A stretch of DNA of 61,825 nucleotides. Origin: Clostridium sp. (GTDB lineage: Bacteria; Bacillota; Clostridia; Clostridiales; Clostridiaceae). A program made the translations under genes and the position numbers. Numbering within the stretch: the first letter of the stretch is position 1; every line of letters starts with the position of its first letter. Below the pieces are notes generated by a model. That model did not search any database, had not been told where the DNA came from, and saw only the letters and a program-made list of their open reading frames with translations. The DNA lies in the NCBI GenBank assembly GCA_015058375.1, contig SVCK01000010.1:1-61825 (forward strand), given 5' to 3'. Below, piece after piece: positions 28,805 to 38,526 of this stretch.

Positions 28805-29323
28805 ATGGTATATGAATATAGTAATGAAAATTTATCTAAAAAACAAATAGCTATAATGCTACAAAAAAGTGAATCTATTAAGAAAAACGTAAAAAATATA
28901 GCTTATTGTGCGATGAGTATTTTCCTAATTATATTTTTATTAATCTCATTTGTAATATGCAATTATAGATGGGATAGTAATAATTTAATATTATTAGTTG
29001 CATATTTAATTGGAATATGTAGAGTGTTTTTAAAAAAAAATGTTAATACTGAAAAGCTTGAAGAAACTGAAGATAAAGAAAAAAATAAAGAACAAATTAT
29101 TGAATATAAGAATTATATTTACAAATATAAGTGTGATAAATTTACAGTTGTTTTGAAGAGCGATACAGTTAAAGAAATAATTAAAAGTAATGATTATACA
29201 TTACTTTGTATCTTTCCTAAGAGACTAAAAAACATAACAACTTTTACAATATTTATTCCGAATGATTTGTTCGGAACAAAAGAAAAATATAATCAATTTA
29301 TAAGTAGTATTAAAGGAGAATGA
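28805..29323 (+). CDS. YcxB-like membrane protein
   Basis: 172 residues. Two adjacent transmembrane helices (about 33-55 and 60-78) are followed by an acidic/basic linker and a C-terminal domain whose pattern (YKYKCDKFTVVLKSD, then LLCIFPKR and FIPNDLFGTKEKYNQFI) resembles the YcxB-like family. Function unknown. GGTGTTG only, so translation start strength is modest. Last gene of the accessory block; followed by a small GC-rich hairpin (GGGGCT/AGCCCC, 29341-29358) without a clear T tract. Confidence 0.55.
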   Translation: MVYEYSNENLSKKQIAIMLQKSESIKKNVKNIAYCAMSIFLIIFLLISFVICNYRWDSNNLILLVAYLIGICRVFLKKNVNTEKLEETEDKEKNKEQIIEYKNYIYKYKCDKFTVVLKSDTVKEIIKSNDYTLLCIFPKRLKNITTFTIFIPNDLFGTKEKYNQFISSIKGE

Positions 29324-29373
29324 GCAAATCATTCTCTAATGGGGCTATAAAAAGCCCCTATATCTTAAGAATA

Positions 29374-30261
29374 TTAAATTTTTTTACCTATAGTTTCACC
29401 TAGTTTTACTTTACATTCAAAACCAAGTGCAGTTTGAGTAAGTATATCTTCATCAATTTTAACTTTATCTTTTTTAAAGAATAAAATGGTTGTTGAACCT
29501 CCAAATTTAAAGAAGCCTTTCTCATCACCTTTCTCAACTCTTTGATTAGGTATATAAGATTGAATAATTGTACCAACACAAGTAGCACCAACTTCAACAT
29601 GTATAATATCACCAAAGTTGTCAGATTTGAAAATAGACCATTCACGCTTGTTTTGACAATATAATTTTGGAATACGTTCTAGTGCAATAGGATTAACCGA
29701 ATAATAATTACCATTAATAAAGTGATTAACATTAGGAATTCCAGAGTCAACAAAATGAAATCTGTGATAGTCTGTTGGACAAAGCCTTAAAACAAGACAT
29801 ATTCCTCCTTCATATTCTTTTGCAATTTTATCATCTCCAATAAGTTCAGATAAACTATAATGTATAGATTTTACTTGAAGAAGATTATTCATAGATATAT
29901 TTTCATAGGCAAATAGTCTTCCATCACCAGGAGAAATAAGAGTAGAAGAATCTTTATCAATAGGTCTTGAACTTTCATGTAATTCTCTAATAAAAAAGTC
30001 GTTGAAAGATGTAAAATCTGAAGAATTCTTTTTTGCAATATTCATATCAATATCAAAATCTTGAATAAAAGAATTAATTTTTTTTGTAGAGAACTTTGTA
30101 TCGCAATATTTCCCATAGATTTTTGAAAATATCTTTTTCTTAATAAAAAGTTCAGTAAAGCTCTTACCAATAGGTGATTCATAGCACCATTTCAAATAAG
30201 TATCACCAGCAACTTTTTCTTCTTCATAAATTTTATTTTGTCTATTATAAACTTTAATCAT
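29374..30261 (-). CDS. psd: Phosphatidylserine decarboxylase proenzyme
   Basis: 295 residues. It self-cleaves at the C-terminal KFGGSTT motif (between Gly and Ser) to give a pyruvoyl enzyme that turns phosphatidylserine into phosphatidylethanolamine at the membrane. The catalytic HFVDSG and CPTDYHRFH blocks are present. Clostridial type, without long N-terminal extension. No pssA is adjacent. Confidence 0.94.
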   Translation of the reverse strand: MIKVYNRQNKIYEEEKVAGDTYLKWCYESPIGKSFTELFIKKKIFSKIYGKYCDTKFSTKKINSFIQDFDIDMNIAKKNSSDFTSFNDFFIRELHESSRPIDKDSSTLISPGDGRLFAYENISMNNLLQVKSIHYSLSELIGDDKIAKEYEGGICLVLRLCPTDYHRFHFVDSGIPNVNHFINGNYYSVNPIALERIPKLYCQNKREWSIFKSDNFGDIIHVEVGATCVGTIIQSYIPNQRVEKGDEKGFFKFGGSTTILFFKKDKVKIDEDILTQTALGFECKVKLGETIGKKI

Positions 30262-30521
30262 AATTACCTCGCTAATCTAAGAATTATCTAATATCAATTT
30301 TAGAATAATACGACGCTAAAGTCCACTACTTGTAGTTTGTAATATTGGTAATATTGTTTAACTAGTTTAAAAATCAAAAATAAGCTTAAATTGCCAATTA
30401 ATAATTGTCTGAAAATTAGTGATTTATGTTTTTAATATGTTAAACTATTACTTGTGAGTTTTATATAGGAAAAAAAAAGAAAATTATCTTTAAAACATCA
30501 ATATAGGGAGGTACTTAGGCA

Positions 30522-32240
30522 ATGAAAAACGTCGTTATAAACGGTGAATCATACCAAGTAGAAGATGGAATTTCAATTTTAGAAGCGGCTAGAAACAATG
30601 GTATAGACATTACTACTTTATGTTATTTAAAGGAATGCGGAAACGTAGGTAAATGTGGGGTTTGTGCAGTTGAAGTTGAAGGAAAGAATAACTTATCACT
30701 AGCTTGTTTAACAAAAGTAGAAGATGGAATGGTAATAAGAACAGATACCGAAAAAGTTAAAGAAAGAGTAAAAACTAGAGTTTCAACCTTACTTAATAAA
30801 CATGAATTTAAGTGTGGTTCATGTACAAGAAGAGAAAATTGCGAACTTTTAAAGTTGGTTATAAAATCAAAAGGAAAAGCAACAACTCCTTTTCTTCCAA
30901 AAGAAAGAGATGAGTTTGTTGATGAAAGAAGTAAGTCAATTACAATAGATAGAACTAAATGTGTATTATGTGGTAGATGCCAAGCTGCTTGTGCAACTAA
31001 AACAGGAACTGGTTCTATTAAAATAGCAAATGTCAATGGAACTAGAATGGTTACTACTACAGAACAAAAGTGCTTTGATGATACAAATTGTTTACTTTGT
31101 GGACAATGTGTTGCAGCATGTCCAGTTGGAGCTTTAAATGAAAAGAGTCATATGGATAGAGTTAAAGAAGCATTAGCTAATCCAGATAAGCATGTTATAG
31201 TTGCTATGGCACCAGCAGTAAGAGCAGCTATGGGTGAATTATTCAAAATGGGATATGGACAAGATGTAACTGGAAAAATATATGCAGCATTAAGACAATT
31301 AGGATTTGATAAAATATTCGATATTAACTTTGGTGCTGATATAACAATAATGGAAGAAGCAACTGAACTTATAGAAAGAATTAAAAATAATGGACCATTT
31401 CCAATGTTTACTTCATGTTGTCCAGGATGGATAAGACAAGTTGAAAATTATTATCCTGAATTATTAGATAATATATCTTCAGCTAAGTCACCACAACAAA
31501 TATTTGGTACAGTAAGTAAAACATATTATCCACATATATCAGATATAGATCCTTCAAATGTATTTACAGTTACAATAATGCCTTGTACTGCTAAGAAATT
31601 TGAAGCTGATAGAGAAGAAATGGAAATTAACGGTTTAAGACAAGTTGATGCTGTTTTAACAACAAGAGAATTAGCAAAAATGATAAAAGATGCTAAAATT
31701 CAGTTTGCTAAATTAGAAGATGAAGAAGTTGATCCTGCTATGGGAGAATATACTGGTGCTGCTGTTATATTTGGAGCAACAGGTGGTGTTATGGAAGCTG
31801 CTATCAGAACAGCAAAGGAATTTGTTGAAAATAAAGAATTAGATAGAGTTGACTATACTGAAGTTAGAGGATTAGAAGGAATTAAAGAAGCTACTGTTAA
31901 AGTTGGAGATATTGATGTTAACGTAGCTGTTATCCATGGAGCTAAGAATTTAACTAAGTTTATGGAAAGTGGAATGATGAACAAATATCATTTTGTTGAA
32001 GTTATGGCTTGTCCTGGTGGATGCGTTAACGGAGGAGGTCAACCTCACGTAAATAATTTAGATATAGAAAAAGTGGATATTAAAACAGTAAGAGCATCTG
32101 TTTTATATGACCAAGATAAGAATGCATCTATAAGAAAGTCACATGAAAATCCAGCAGTAAAGAAGATGTATGAAGTATATATGGGTGAACCAGGTCATGG
32201 AAAAGCTCATGAAATATTACATGTTAAGTATAAAAAATAA
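30522..32240 (+). CDS. hydA: [FeFe]-hydrogenase, monomeric CpI type
   Basis: 572 residues. In order: N-terminal [2Fe-2S] ferredoxin domain (CYLKECGNVGKCGVC), His/Cys [4Fe-4S] segment, two CxxCxxCxxxC clusters (CVLCGRCQAAC; CLLCGQCVAACP), and the H-cluster with TSCCPGW (C299 proton shuttle, C300 ligand), MPCTAKK (C355) and CPGGCVNGGG (C497, C501). Numbering nearly matches Clostridium pasteurianum CpI. It reduces protons with ferredoxin electrons during fermentation. GGGAGGT before ATG. Maturation genes hydEFG are not in this window. A possible weak terminator hairpin (GGAGTGTC / GATACTCC) lies at 32261-32308. Confidence 0.97.
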   Translation: MKNVVINGESYQVEDGISILEAARNNGIDITTLCYLKECGNVGKCGVCAVEVEGKNNLSLACLTKVEDGMVIRTDTEKVKERVKTRVSTLLNKHEFKCGSCTRRENCELLKLVIKSKGKATTPFLPKERDEFVDERSKSITIDRTKCVLCGRCQAACATKTGTGSIKIANVNGTRMVTTTEQKCFDDTNCLLCGQCVAACPVGALNEKSHMDRVKEALANPDKHVIVAMAPAVRAAMGELFKMGYGQDVTGKIYAALRQLGFDKIFDINFGADITIMEEATELIERIKNNGPFPMFTSCCPGWIRQVENYYPELLDNISSAKSPQQIFGTVSKTYYPHISDIDPSNVFTVTIMPCTAKKFEADREEMEINGLRQVDAVLTTRELAKMIKDAKIQFAKLEDEEVDPAMGEYTGAAVIFGATGGVMEAAIRTAKEFVENKELDRVDYTEVRGLEGIKEATVKVGDIDVNVAVIHGAKNLTKFMESGMMNKYHFVEVMACPGGCVNGGGQPHVNNLDIEKVDIKTVRASVLYDQDKNASIRKSHENPAVKKMYEVYMGEPGHGKAHEILHVKYKK

Positions 32241-32428
32241 TTAATAGAAGATATTAAAATTGGAGTGTCACTTTAGAAGTTAGAAAGCTACTATAGGGAT
32301 ACTCCTTTCTATATTTTCTAAACTTATATTTTAATATAAGTGATTGTGAAAAAATATTGAATTTCTGTAAATAATAATATTATAAAAGGAATTAATAAAT
32401 ATTTATTAAAAACCAGAAGGAGATATTT

Positions 32429-32782
32429 ATGAAGAAAAAGATACTAGGTTTAATTGTAATAATATCATTTGTGCTAGTGCATGCAAAATCAGCATTAGCA
32501 ATGAAAACATCAGTAAATGAATCAGATGATAAAGAGCAAATTTGGTATAATCCAATTAATAGTGATGCTAGTGGAAATGCTAGAAGAACTACAATATTTC
32601 GTTTGCATCCCCATAATCTAGCTATACCTATAGGTTTAATAATTGAAGGAACATTACTTGATGATTTAGGAAGAACTATTGATTTAAATGGTGTTGAATG
32701 GATAAAGGTTAGAAGGCATGATGAATTAAGTAAGGAGATAGGTTATATTAAAGCAAGTGATTTTAATATTCACATCTATTAA
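32429..32782 (+). CDS. Small secreted protein with SH3-like C-terminus
   Basis: 117 residues. A classical signal peptide (MKKKILGLIVIISFVLV then SALA) with cleavage predicted after ALA at residue 24-25. The mature part ends in LNGVEWIKVRRHDELSKEIGYIKASDF, a pattern typical of bacterial SH3-like wall-binding domains, although only one is present and the match is short. Good GAAGGAG ribosome site. Stands alone after hydA. Confidence 0.6.
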   Translation: MKKKILGLIVIISFVLVHAKSALAMKTSVNESDDKEQIWYNPINSDASGNARRTTIFRLHPHNLAIPIGLIIEGTLLDDLGRTIDLNGVEWIKVRRHDELSKEIGYIKASDFNIHIY

Positions 32783-32801
32783 AAATATTATTTGTTAAAT
32801 A

Positions 32802-32854
32802 GAAAAGACAGTAAGTAGATTTGTGTAAATTCAAATGTACCTACTGTCTTTTTT
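32802..32854 (+). terminator. Terminator hairpin, copy 1 of a dispersed repeat
   Basis: AAAAGACAGTA pairs with TACTGTCTTTT, with an inner ATTTG/CAAAT stem and T6. Its 5' arm AGACAGTAAGTAGATT is identical to that of the hairpin at 52457-52507. Confidence 0.75.
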
Positions 32855-32914
32855 GTATTCTTATAGTTTTAAGAAGGTATATGCTAGATTTTATCCAATA
32901 TAAAGGGGTTAATC

Positions 32915-32958
32915 AAAAAAAATATTACTGGAAATCAAAATTTCCAGTAATATTTTTT
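32915..32958. terminator. Bidirectional terminator before the ABC-F gene end
   Basis: An approximately 19-bp stem (AAATATTACTGGAAAT with its complement) flanked by A6 and T6, suitable for ending the minus-strand ABC-F gene. Confidence 0.85.
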
Positions 32959-33014
32959 AATAATAAACTTGTTTACACAAACTTATCTATTGTGTTAAAG
33001 CCTATTCTTTAATA

Positions 33015-34610
33015 TTAATTATTGTTTTTACTAAATTCTAAATATTCATCAAAAGTCATATTTCTATCAACTATAGATCCATCATCTTTTATATCAATAA
33101 TTCTGTTTGCTATAGTTTGTACAAATTGATGGTCATGAGAAGCAAATATTATATTACTGTTAAAGTCTTTTAATCCGTTATTAACAGCAGTGATAGACTC
33201 TAGGTCAAGGTGGTTAGTTGGTTGATCTAACATTAATACATTAGCATTTGAAAGCATCATTTTAGATAGCATACATCTAACCTTTTCTCCTCCGGATAAT
33301 ACGCTAGCTTCTTTTAAAGCTTCTTCTCCAGAGAATAACATTCTACCTAAGAACCCTCTTATGTAACTTTCTGATTTTTCATCAGAATATTGTCTTAACC
33401 AGTCAACTAATGAAAGATGGCAGTCATCAAAGTATTCTGAGTTGTCATTTGGGAAGTATGAAGTAGTAATTGTTACACCCCATTTATATTCTCCTTCATC
33501 AGGTTCCATTTCACCAGCTAATATTTTAAGTAATGTAGTAACAGCTATTTCATTACCTACTAAAGCTATTTTATCATTTTTATTTACTAAAAAATCTATG
33601 TTATTTAATACTTTTACACCATCAATTGTTTTTGAAAGACCTTTAACAGTTAGAATATCATTACCAACTTCTCTTTCAGGTTTAAATCCAACGAAAGGAT
33701 ATCTTCTGCTTGAAGGTTCTATATCATCTAAAGTAATCTTATCTAATAATTTTTTACGAGATGTTGCTTGTTTTGACTTAGAAGCATTAGCACTAAATCT
33801 AGCAATAAAATCTTGAAGCTCTTTAATTTTTTCTTCTTTCTTCTTGTTTTGATCTTTTGACATTTGAAGAGCTAATTGGCTTGATTCATACCAAAAATCA
33901 TAGTTACCAACATATAGCTTGATTTTACCAAAGTCAACATCAGCCATTTGAGTACAAACTGTATTTAAGAAGTGTCTATCATGAGATACAACTATTACAG
34001 TTCCTTCAAAATTTAATAAGAAATCTTCTAACCAATTAACTGATTGTAAATCTAAGTGGTTAGTAGGTTCGTCTAGAACTAATATTCCTGGGTTGCCGAA
34101 TAATGCTTGAGCTAAAAGAACTTTTACCTTTTCAGCACCAGTAAGTTCTGACATTTTTTTGTAGTGAGATTCAGTTCCAATTCCTAAACCTTGTAATAAA
34201 GATGATGCTTCAGATTCTGCTTCCCATCCGTTAAGGTCAGCAAATTCACCTTCTAATTCAGAAGCTCTTATTCCATCTTCATCAGAAAAATCTTCTTTAG
34301 CGTAAAGAGCATCTTTTTCCTTCATTATTTGATATAATCTTTCATTACCCATGATTACAGTTTCAAGAACTTCGAATTCATCATATTTATAATGATCTTG
34401 TTTTAGAACTGACATTCTAGTATTTGGATCTATAGAAACTTCCCCAGTGTTAGGTTCAACTTCACCAGATAATATTTTTAAGAATGTACTTTTACCAGCA
34501 CCATTAGCACCGATAACACCATAACAGTTACCTGCAGTGAATTTCAAATTTACGTCTTCAAATAATTTACGTCCGCCATATCTTAAACTAACATTTGATA
34601 CAGTTATCAA
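33015..34610 (-). CDS. ABC-F ATPase (YkpA/YbiT-like) with degenerate second ATP site
   Basis: 531 residues, two NBDs and no membrane part. NBD1 is complete: GANGAGKST, signature LTGAEKVKVLLAQAL, Walker B LVLDEPTNHLD. An interdomain linker rich in Lys/Glu (residues about 240-300) would reach into the ribosome. NBD2 keeps LSGGEKVR but its Walker A reads GNEIAVTT, with no GK, and Walker B ends LDQPTNHLD with Gln for the catalytic Glu. ABC-F proteins act on ribosomes stalled or poised at initiation; resistance function cannot be inferred. No RBS anomaly; ATG 34610. Confidence 0.9.
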   Translation of the reverse strand: MITVSNVSLRYGGRKLFEDVNLKFTAGNCYGVIGANGAGKSTFLKILSGEVEPNTGEVSIDPNTRMSVLKQDHYKYDEFEVLETVIMGNERLYQIMKEKDALYAKEDFSDEDGIRASELEGEFADLNGWEAESEASSLLQGLGIGTESHYKKMSELTGAEKVKVLLAQALFGNPGILVLDEPTNHLDLQSVNWLEDFLLNFEGTVIVVSHDRHFLNTVCTQMADVDFGKIKLYVGNYDFWYESSQLALQMSKDQNKKKEEKIKELQDFIARFSANASKSKQATSRKKLLDKITLDDIEPSSRRYPFVGFKPEREVGNDILTVKGLSKTIDGVKVLNNIDFLVNKNDKIALVGNEIAVTTLLKILAGEMEPDEGEYKWGVTITTSYFPNDNSEYFDDCHLSLVDWLRQYSDEKSESYIRGFLGRMLFSGEEALKEASVLSGGEKVRCMLSKMMLSNANVLMLDQPTNHLDLESITAVNNGLKDFNSNIIFASHDHQFVQTIANRIIDIKDDGSIVDRNMTFDEYLEFSKNNN

Positions 34611-34791
34611 TTATTTCAACCTCATTTCATTTATTATTCATTTGGTTATTATAACATATAAAATATACTTTAAGAACTAGAATAGTATTTAAAAAAAGTC
34701 ATATTATTATCAAATTTATAAAATTAGTAATTAAAATAAGCAAATAAAAGTTATAATTAATATGTAAAGAAAGTTAGTAGAGGTGACAAAG

Positions 34792-35274
34792 ATGAAGGTA
34801 CAAAAAACAAATGCAATGAGATTCTTAGATAGAAATAAAATTTCATATAAAACTTATGAATATGAAAATAAAGATGGAAAGATAGATGGATTAGCGGTAG
34901 CAGAAAAACTTAATCAAAACCCTCAAACAGTTTTTAAAACATTAGTCACACAAGGTAATTCAAGGGAATTTTATGTTTTTGTATTACCAGTAGGTGAAGA
35001 ACTTGATTTAAAAAAGGCTGCAAAAGCTGCTGGAGAAAAGAAAGTTGAAATGATTCATGTTAAAGATATTAATAAATATACAGGATATATAAGAGGTGGA
35101 TGTTCACCATTAGCTATGAAAAAATTATTTAAAACATTTTTTCATGAAACAGCAAAAGATTTTGAAACAATAATATTTAGTGGTGGAAAGATTGGAACGC
35201 AAATCGAAGCAAATGCTGAAGAAGTTGCAAATGCGATAAAAGCTGAATTTAAGGATTTAGTAATAGAAAAGTAA
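34792..35274 (+). CDS. ybaK: Cys-tRNA(Pro)/Cys-tRNA(Cys) deacylase, YbaK/EbsC
   Basis: 160 residues. The YbaK trans-editing fold with VFKTLVTQG (catalytic Lys of the FKTL motif) and YIRGGCSPLAMKK near the active site. It hydrolyses Cys mischarged on tRNA-Pro. ATG 34792 chosen because AGAGGTGA sits six bases upstream; the longer GTG form at 34783 would overlap that RBS. Confidence 0.92.
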   Translation: MKVQKTNAMRFLDRNKISYKTYEYENKDGKIDGLAVAEKLNQNPQTVFKTLVTQGNSREFYVFVLPVGEELDLKKAAKAAGEKKVEMIHVKDINKYTGYIRGGCSPLAMKKLFKTFFHETAKDFETIIFSGGKIGTQIEANAEEVANAIKAEFKDLVIEK

Positions 35275-35316
35275 AAGGTATGCAGAATAACTTCACTTAT
35301 TCTGCATACCTTTTTT
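35273..35316. terminator. Bidirectional terminator between ybaK and the hemolysin III gene
   Basis: An 18-bp perfect stem from the ybaK stop codon (AAAAGGTATGCAGAATAA / complement) with a six-base loop and T6. Confidence 0.93.
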
Positions 35317-35320
35317 AAAA

Positions 35321-35968
35321 TTACAATACATAGAAGAACACGCATAAATAATGACATAAACTACCTAACATTATGAAGATATGAAATATTTCATGTGTTC
35401 CGAAAAGTCCAACCTTAATTTTATCTTTTTTTAGAGCATAAATTACTCCACCTATTGTATATAACACTCCTCCAAAAACAAGAAGAAATAATCCTGTTGA
35501 AGCTAAGACTTTTGATAAAGGATAGATTGCAAAAATTGCAAACCAGCCAAGACCTATATAAATAGCACTACTTAGCCAACGAGGACAAGTAACCCAGCAG
35601 AATTTAAATATAATACCAATTATTCCGCAAGTTAAAACAGCAGTAAACAAAGAATATCCCAATGAATTTTGAAGTGATATTAAACATAGTGGTGCATAAG
35701 AACCAGTTATAAGAACAAAAATCATAGAATGATCTATTTTTTTAAATATTTTAATAACTGAATCTTTACATATAATTGAGTGATATGTAGCTGAAGCACT
35801 ATAAAGTAAAATCATACTTATACCAAAGCTTAAAATAGCGATATAGTCAATGAAAGACCTTTCAATAAAGTTGATCTTGATTGTTAAAGCAATTAGTCCA
35901 ATAACAGATAAAATTGCTCCTATAAGATGAGTTAAACTGTTTACGGGTTCTCGTAAGTATTTTGACAT
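35321..35968 (-). CDS. Hemolysin III (YqfA/TrhA) family membrane protein
   Basis: 215 residues with seven hydrophobic helices. Signature residues of the PAQR-like family are visible: EPVNSLTHLIGAI near the N-terminus, SATYHS in the middle, and GTHEIFHIFIMLGSLCHY near the end, supplying the His/Ser metal site. Family members influence membrane-lipid homeostasis; haemolysis itself is poorly supported. AGGTGTG before ATG. Confidence 0.9.
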   Translation of the reverse strand: MSKYLREPVNSLTHLIGAILSVIGLIALTIKINFIERSFIDYIAILSFGISMILLYSASATYHSIICKDSVIKIFKKIDHSMIFVLITGSYAPLCLISLQNSLGYSLFTAVLTCGIIGIIFKFCWVTCPRWLSSAIYIGLGWFAIFAIYPLSKVLASTGLFLLVFGGVLYTIGGVIYALKKDKIKVGLFGTHEIFHIFIMLGSLCHYLCVFFYVL

Positions 35969-36191
35969 TTTTCACACCTCCATAATGCAATATATAGTTT
36001 TTAAAACTACGTTATATTATATAAATATTATCATATTTAGTTAATTGAATGTCAAAGGCTAAATTTTTTAAAAAAACATGGATTAAGTCAATTTCTTATA
36101 GTATTTTCTTGAAATATCTTATTTATACTATTAATATTATATATGTACAAAACAATAAGTAGTTTTAATAACTACATATAGAGGTGTTTGA

Positions 36192-36773
36192 ATGAAAAGA
36201 GAAGAGATATTAAAGTTTGTAGATGAGTTGGATATAGATAATAAAATTCAACTTAGCGATATACCAGATTTAGATTTATATATGGATCAAGTAATTCAAC
36301 TGTTTGAAGGAAAGTTATCAAATTTAAAAAGAGATGATGATGATAAAGTATTAACCAAAACAATGATTAATAATTATGCAAAAGCAAAGTTATTAATGGC
36401 AATAAAAAATAAAAAGTATACTAAAGAGCATCTAATATTAATGAGTTTGATATATGAATTCAAAGGGATATTATCAATAAATGATATAAAAACTATTCTA
36501 GCTCCAATTGTTGAGAAATATGAAAAGGGAGAAGAATATGATTTGAAAGGGGTATATACTAAATATCTTGAAGTAAACAAGGATAATAGTGATAAATTTA
36601 CAAAGTTTTTTTATAGTGAAGTAGAGAAGATAAAAAATGAAGAAGTAGAGTATGAAGATAAATTTTTATTAATTGCTTCAATGATTTCAATGAGTAATAT
36701 GTATAGAAGAATGGGAGAAAAATTAATAGATGAATTGTTAGGAGAGGAGAAGAAGAATGAAAAATCTAAATGA
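36192..36773 (+). CDS. DUF1836 family protein (MerR-like HTH)
   Basis: 193 residues. The conserved IPDLDLYMDQVIQLF and LTKTMINNYAKAKLL, followed by KKYTKEHLILM, match DUF1836, a family proposed to contain a MerR-type winged helix. It may regulate a target gene. Its 3' end overlaps the ABC-class ATPase by 17 bases, so the two are co-translated and probably co-functional. GAGGTGT ribosome site. Confidence 0.8.
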   Translation: MKREEILKFVDELDIDNKIQLSDIPDLDLYMDQVIQLFEGKLSNLKRDDDDKVLTKTMINNYAKAKLLMAIKNKKYTKEHLILMSLIYEFKGILSINDIKTILAPIVEKYEKGEEYDLKGVYTKYLEVNKDNSDKFTKFFYSEVEKIKNEEVEYEDKFLLIASMISMSNMYRRMGEKLIDELLGEEKKNEKSK

Positions 36774-38445
36774 TTTAAAGAAGATGTTATATAGTATTGA
36801 TGGAAAAGGCTATAAGTCATATAAGTCATTAGAAGGAGAATATGAATTTAATAAATATATATTATCTATAGATCATGTTCAAGGTGATCCTTTTGCAGCA
36901 CCATCAAAAGTAAGAATTATAATGAATCAAAAGATGGCTCAAATTCCAAGCAAATTATTTGATGAAGATTATAAGAGAATAGCTACTCAGGATTTTCTTA
37001 CAAGATTATTTTTTAAGAATATTAATGTTTATGGCAAGAGAGTTTTTGGTTCGGGAAAAAGTGGACTTATAGCTATAAGTAGATGCCCTCAAGAAATTTT
37101 AGATAGAACATCTGTTATAGTAAATGAAAAAGAAGTACAAGTAAGAATTGAAGTCGGTTTTCCTGCAAGAGGACGAAGTGTACTAGCAAGAGAATTGGAA
37201 AAAATATTGTATGAGTTTTTACCACAGATAGTCGACAATTCAATTGTTTATAATAATATTGATAAAAATAAATTAATAAATAGAGTTAAGTTAGTAGAAG
37301 ATCAGACATATATAAGGAGAAATCTTAAGGAAAAGGGATTGGTTGCTTTTGTAGCAAATGATTCTATACTTCCAAGAGAAAGTGGAGTTTCAACAAAACC
37401 TTTAGCTAAAGGTAAGAAATTTATAGCACCTAATAGCATGGAAGTAAGTTTTGATACACCTAATAGAGGTTTGATAACAGGAATGGGTATTAAACAAGGT
37501 ATAAGTATAATTGTAGGTGGAGGATATCACGGTAAATCTACATTATTAAGAGCTTTAGAGTTAGGCGTATATAATCATATAGAAGGTGATGGAAGAGAGT
37601 TTGTTATAACAGATGAGACAGCATTAAAGGTTAGAGCAGAAGATGGTAGAGTTATTCATAAGAATGATATTTCTTTATTTATAAATAATCTTCCTAATGG
37701 CAAGGATACAAAGGTGTTTAGTAGTGAAAATGCTAGTGGAAGTACGTCACAAGCTGCGAATATAGTAGAAGGAATCGAAAGTGGAACAAAGCTATTTTTA
37801 ATTGATGAAGATACATCTGCAACTAATTTTATGATAAGAGATGATGTGATGCAAAAATTAGTTGCTAAAGAAAAAGAACCTATAACTCCTTTTATTGAAG
37901 TGGTTAAAGGACTTTATGAAGAAAAGAATATTTCTACAATAATTGTTGTTGGAAGTTCAGGAGATTACTTTGATATAGCTGATACTGTTATACAGATGGA
38001 TTCTTATGAACCAAAAGATGTTACTGAAAAAGCTAAGAGTTTAAGTAGTGGAAAGATATTAGAAAGAATAAATAATAATGATTTAGACATTGTAGTTGAT
38101 TTTAAAAGAAGTATTAAAAAAGGAAGCATTGAAAGAGGGCCTAAAGGAGTTAAGATAAAGACTTTAGGAATTGATGGGCTTGATATAAATAAGGAAAAGA
38201 TTGATTTAAGAGCAGTAGAACAGATAGTTGATAGCGAGCAAGTAACATCAATAGGTTATATAATGAAGTTTGCTGAAGAGAAGATAGTAAATAATTCTAT
38301 GACTTTAGAAGAAGTTACTGATGAGGTTATTAGATTTATGAATAAGAATGGATTAATTGCAGTATGTAATAGTGGAAATCTGGCTATGCCAAGAAAACAG
38401 GAGATTATGGCTGCATTTAATAGATATAGGAAGTTAAAAGTTTAA
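36757..38445 (+). CDS. ABC-class P-loop ATPase (predicted)
   Basis: 562 residues. Walker A reads GGGYHGKSTLLRALE, followed by Walker B LFLIDEDTSATNFM and STIIVVGSSGDY. It matches the cytosolic PF09818-type predicted ATPase of the ABC class, which lacks membrane domains and has an RNA- or nucleotide-binding look but no settled role. Start ATG 36757 lies inside the DUF1836 end after GGAGAGGAG. Confidence 0.85.
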   Translation: MKNLNDLKKMLYSIDGKGYKSYKSLEGEYEFNKYILSIDHVQGDPFAAPSKVRIIMNQKMAQIPSKLFDEDYKRIATQDFLTRLFFKNINVYGKRVFGSGKSGLIAISRCPQEILDRTSVIVNEKEVQVRIEVGFPARGRSVLARELEKILYEFLPQIVDNSIVYNNIDKNKLINRVKLVEDQTYIRRNLKEKGLVAFVANDSILPRESGVSTKPLAKGKKFIAPNSMEVSFDTPNRGLITGMGIKQGISIIVGGGYHGKSTLLRALELGVYNHIEGDGREFVITDETALKVRAEDGRVIHKNDISLFINNLPNGKDTKVFSSENASGSTSQAANIVEGIESGTKLFLIDEDTSATNFMIRDDVMQKLVAKEKEPITPFIEVVKGLYEEKNISTIIVVGSSGDYFDIADTVIQMDSYEPKDVTEKAKSLSSGKILERINNNDLDIVVDFKRSIKKGSIERGPKGVKIKTLGIDGLDINKEKIDLRAVEQIVDSEQVTSIGYIMKFAEEKIVNNSMTLEEVTDEVIRFMNKNGLIAVCNSGNLAMPRKQEIMAAFNRYRKLKV

Positions 38446-38467
38446 TTAATATTATAGTTTAAAAAGG

Positions 38468-38520
38468 AAAAAAGAAAGTCAATTTAAAATGGTACCATTT
38501 TAAATAAGGCTTTCTTTTTT
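38468..38520. terminator. Bidirectional terminator before yjiH
   Basis: Outer AAAGAAAG / CTTTCTTT arms and an inner perfect TAAAATGG-TACC-ATTTTA palindrome with a T6 tail on the plus strand. Confidence 0.75.
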
Positions 38521-38526
38521 ATTATA

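Noticed and set aside
27060..29330. Prophage or integrative element at tRNA-Arg
   Set aside because: No integrase, no phage structural genes and no repeated tRNA end were seen; retained only as a hypothesis about an accessory block.
29341..29358. GGGGCT/AGCCCC hairpin as a terminator between the YcxB-like gene and psd
   Set aside because: The stem is clear but neither strand has a T run after it, so I mention it only in the gene entry.
32821..33012. 63-codon frame after the secreted protein
   Set aside because: It runs through two terminator hairpins and has no RBS or coding pattern.
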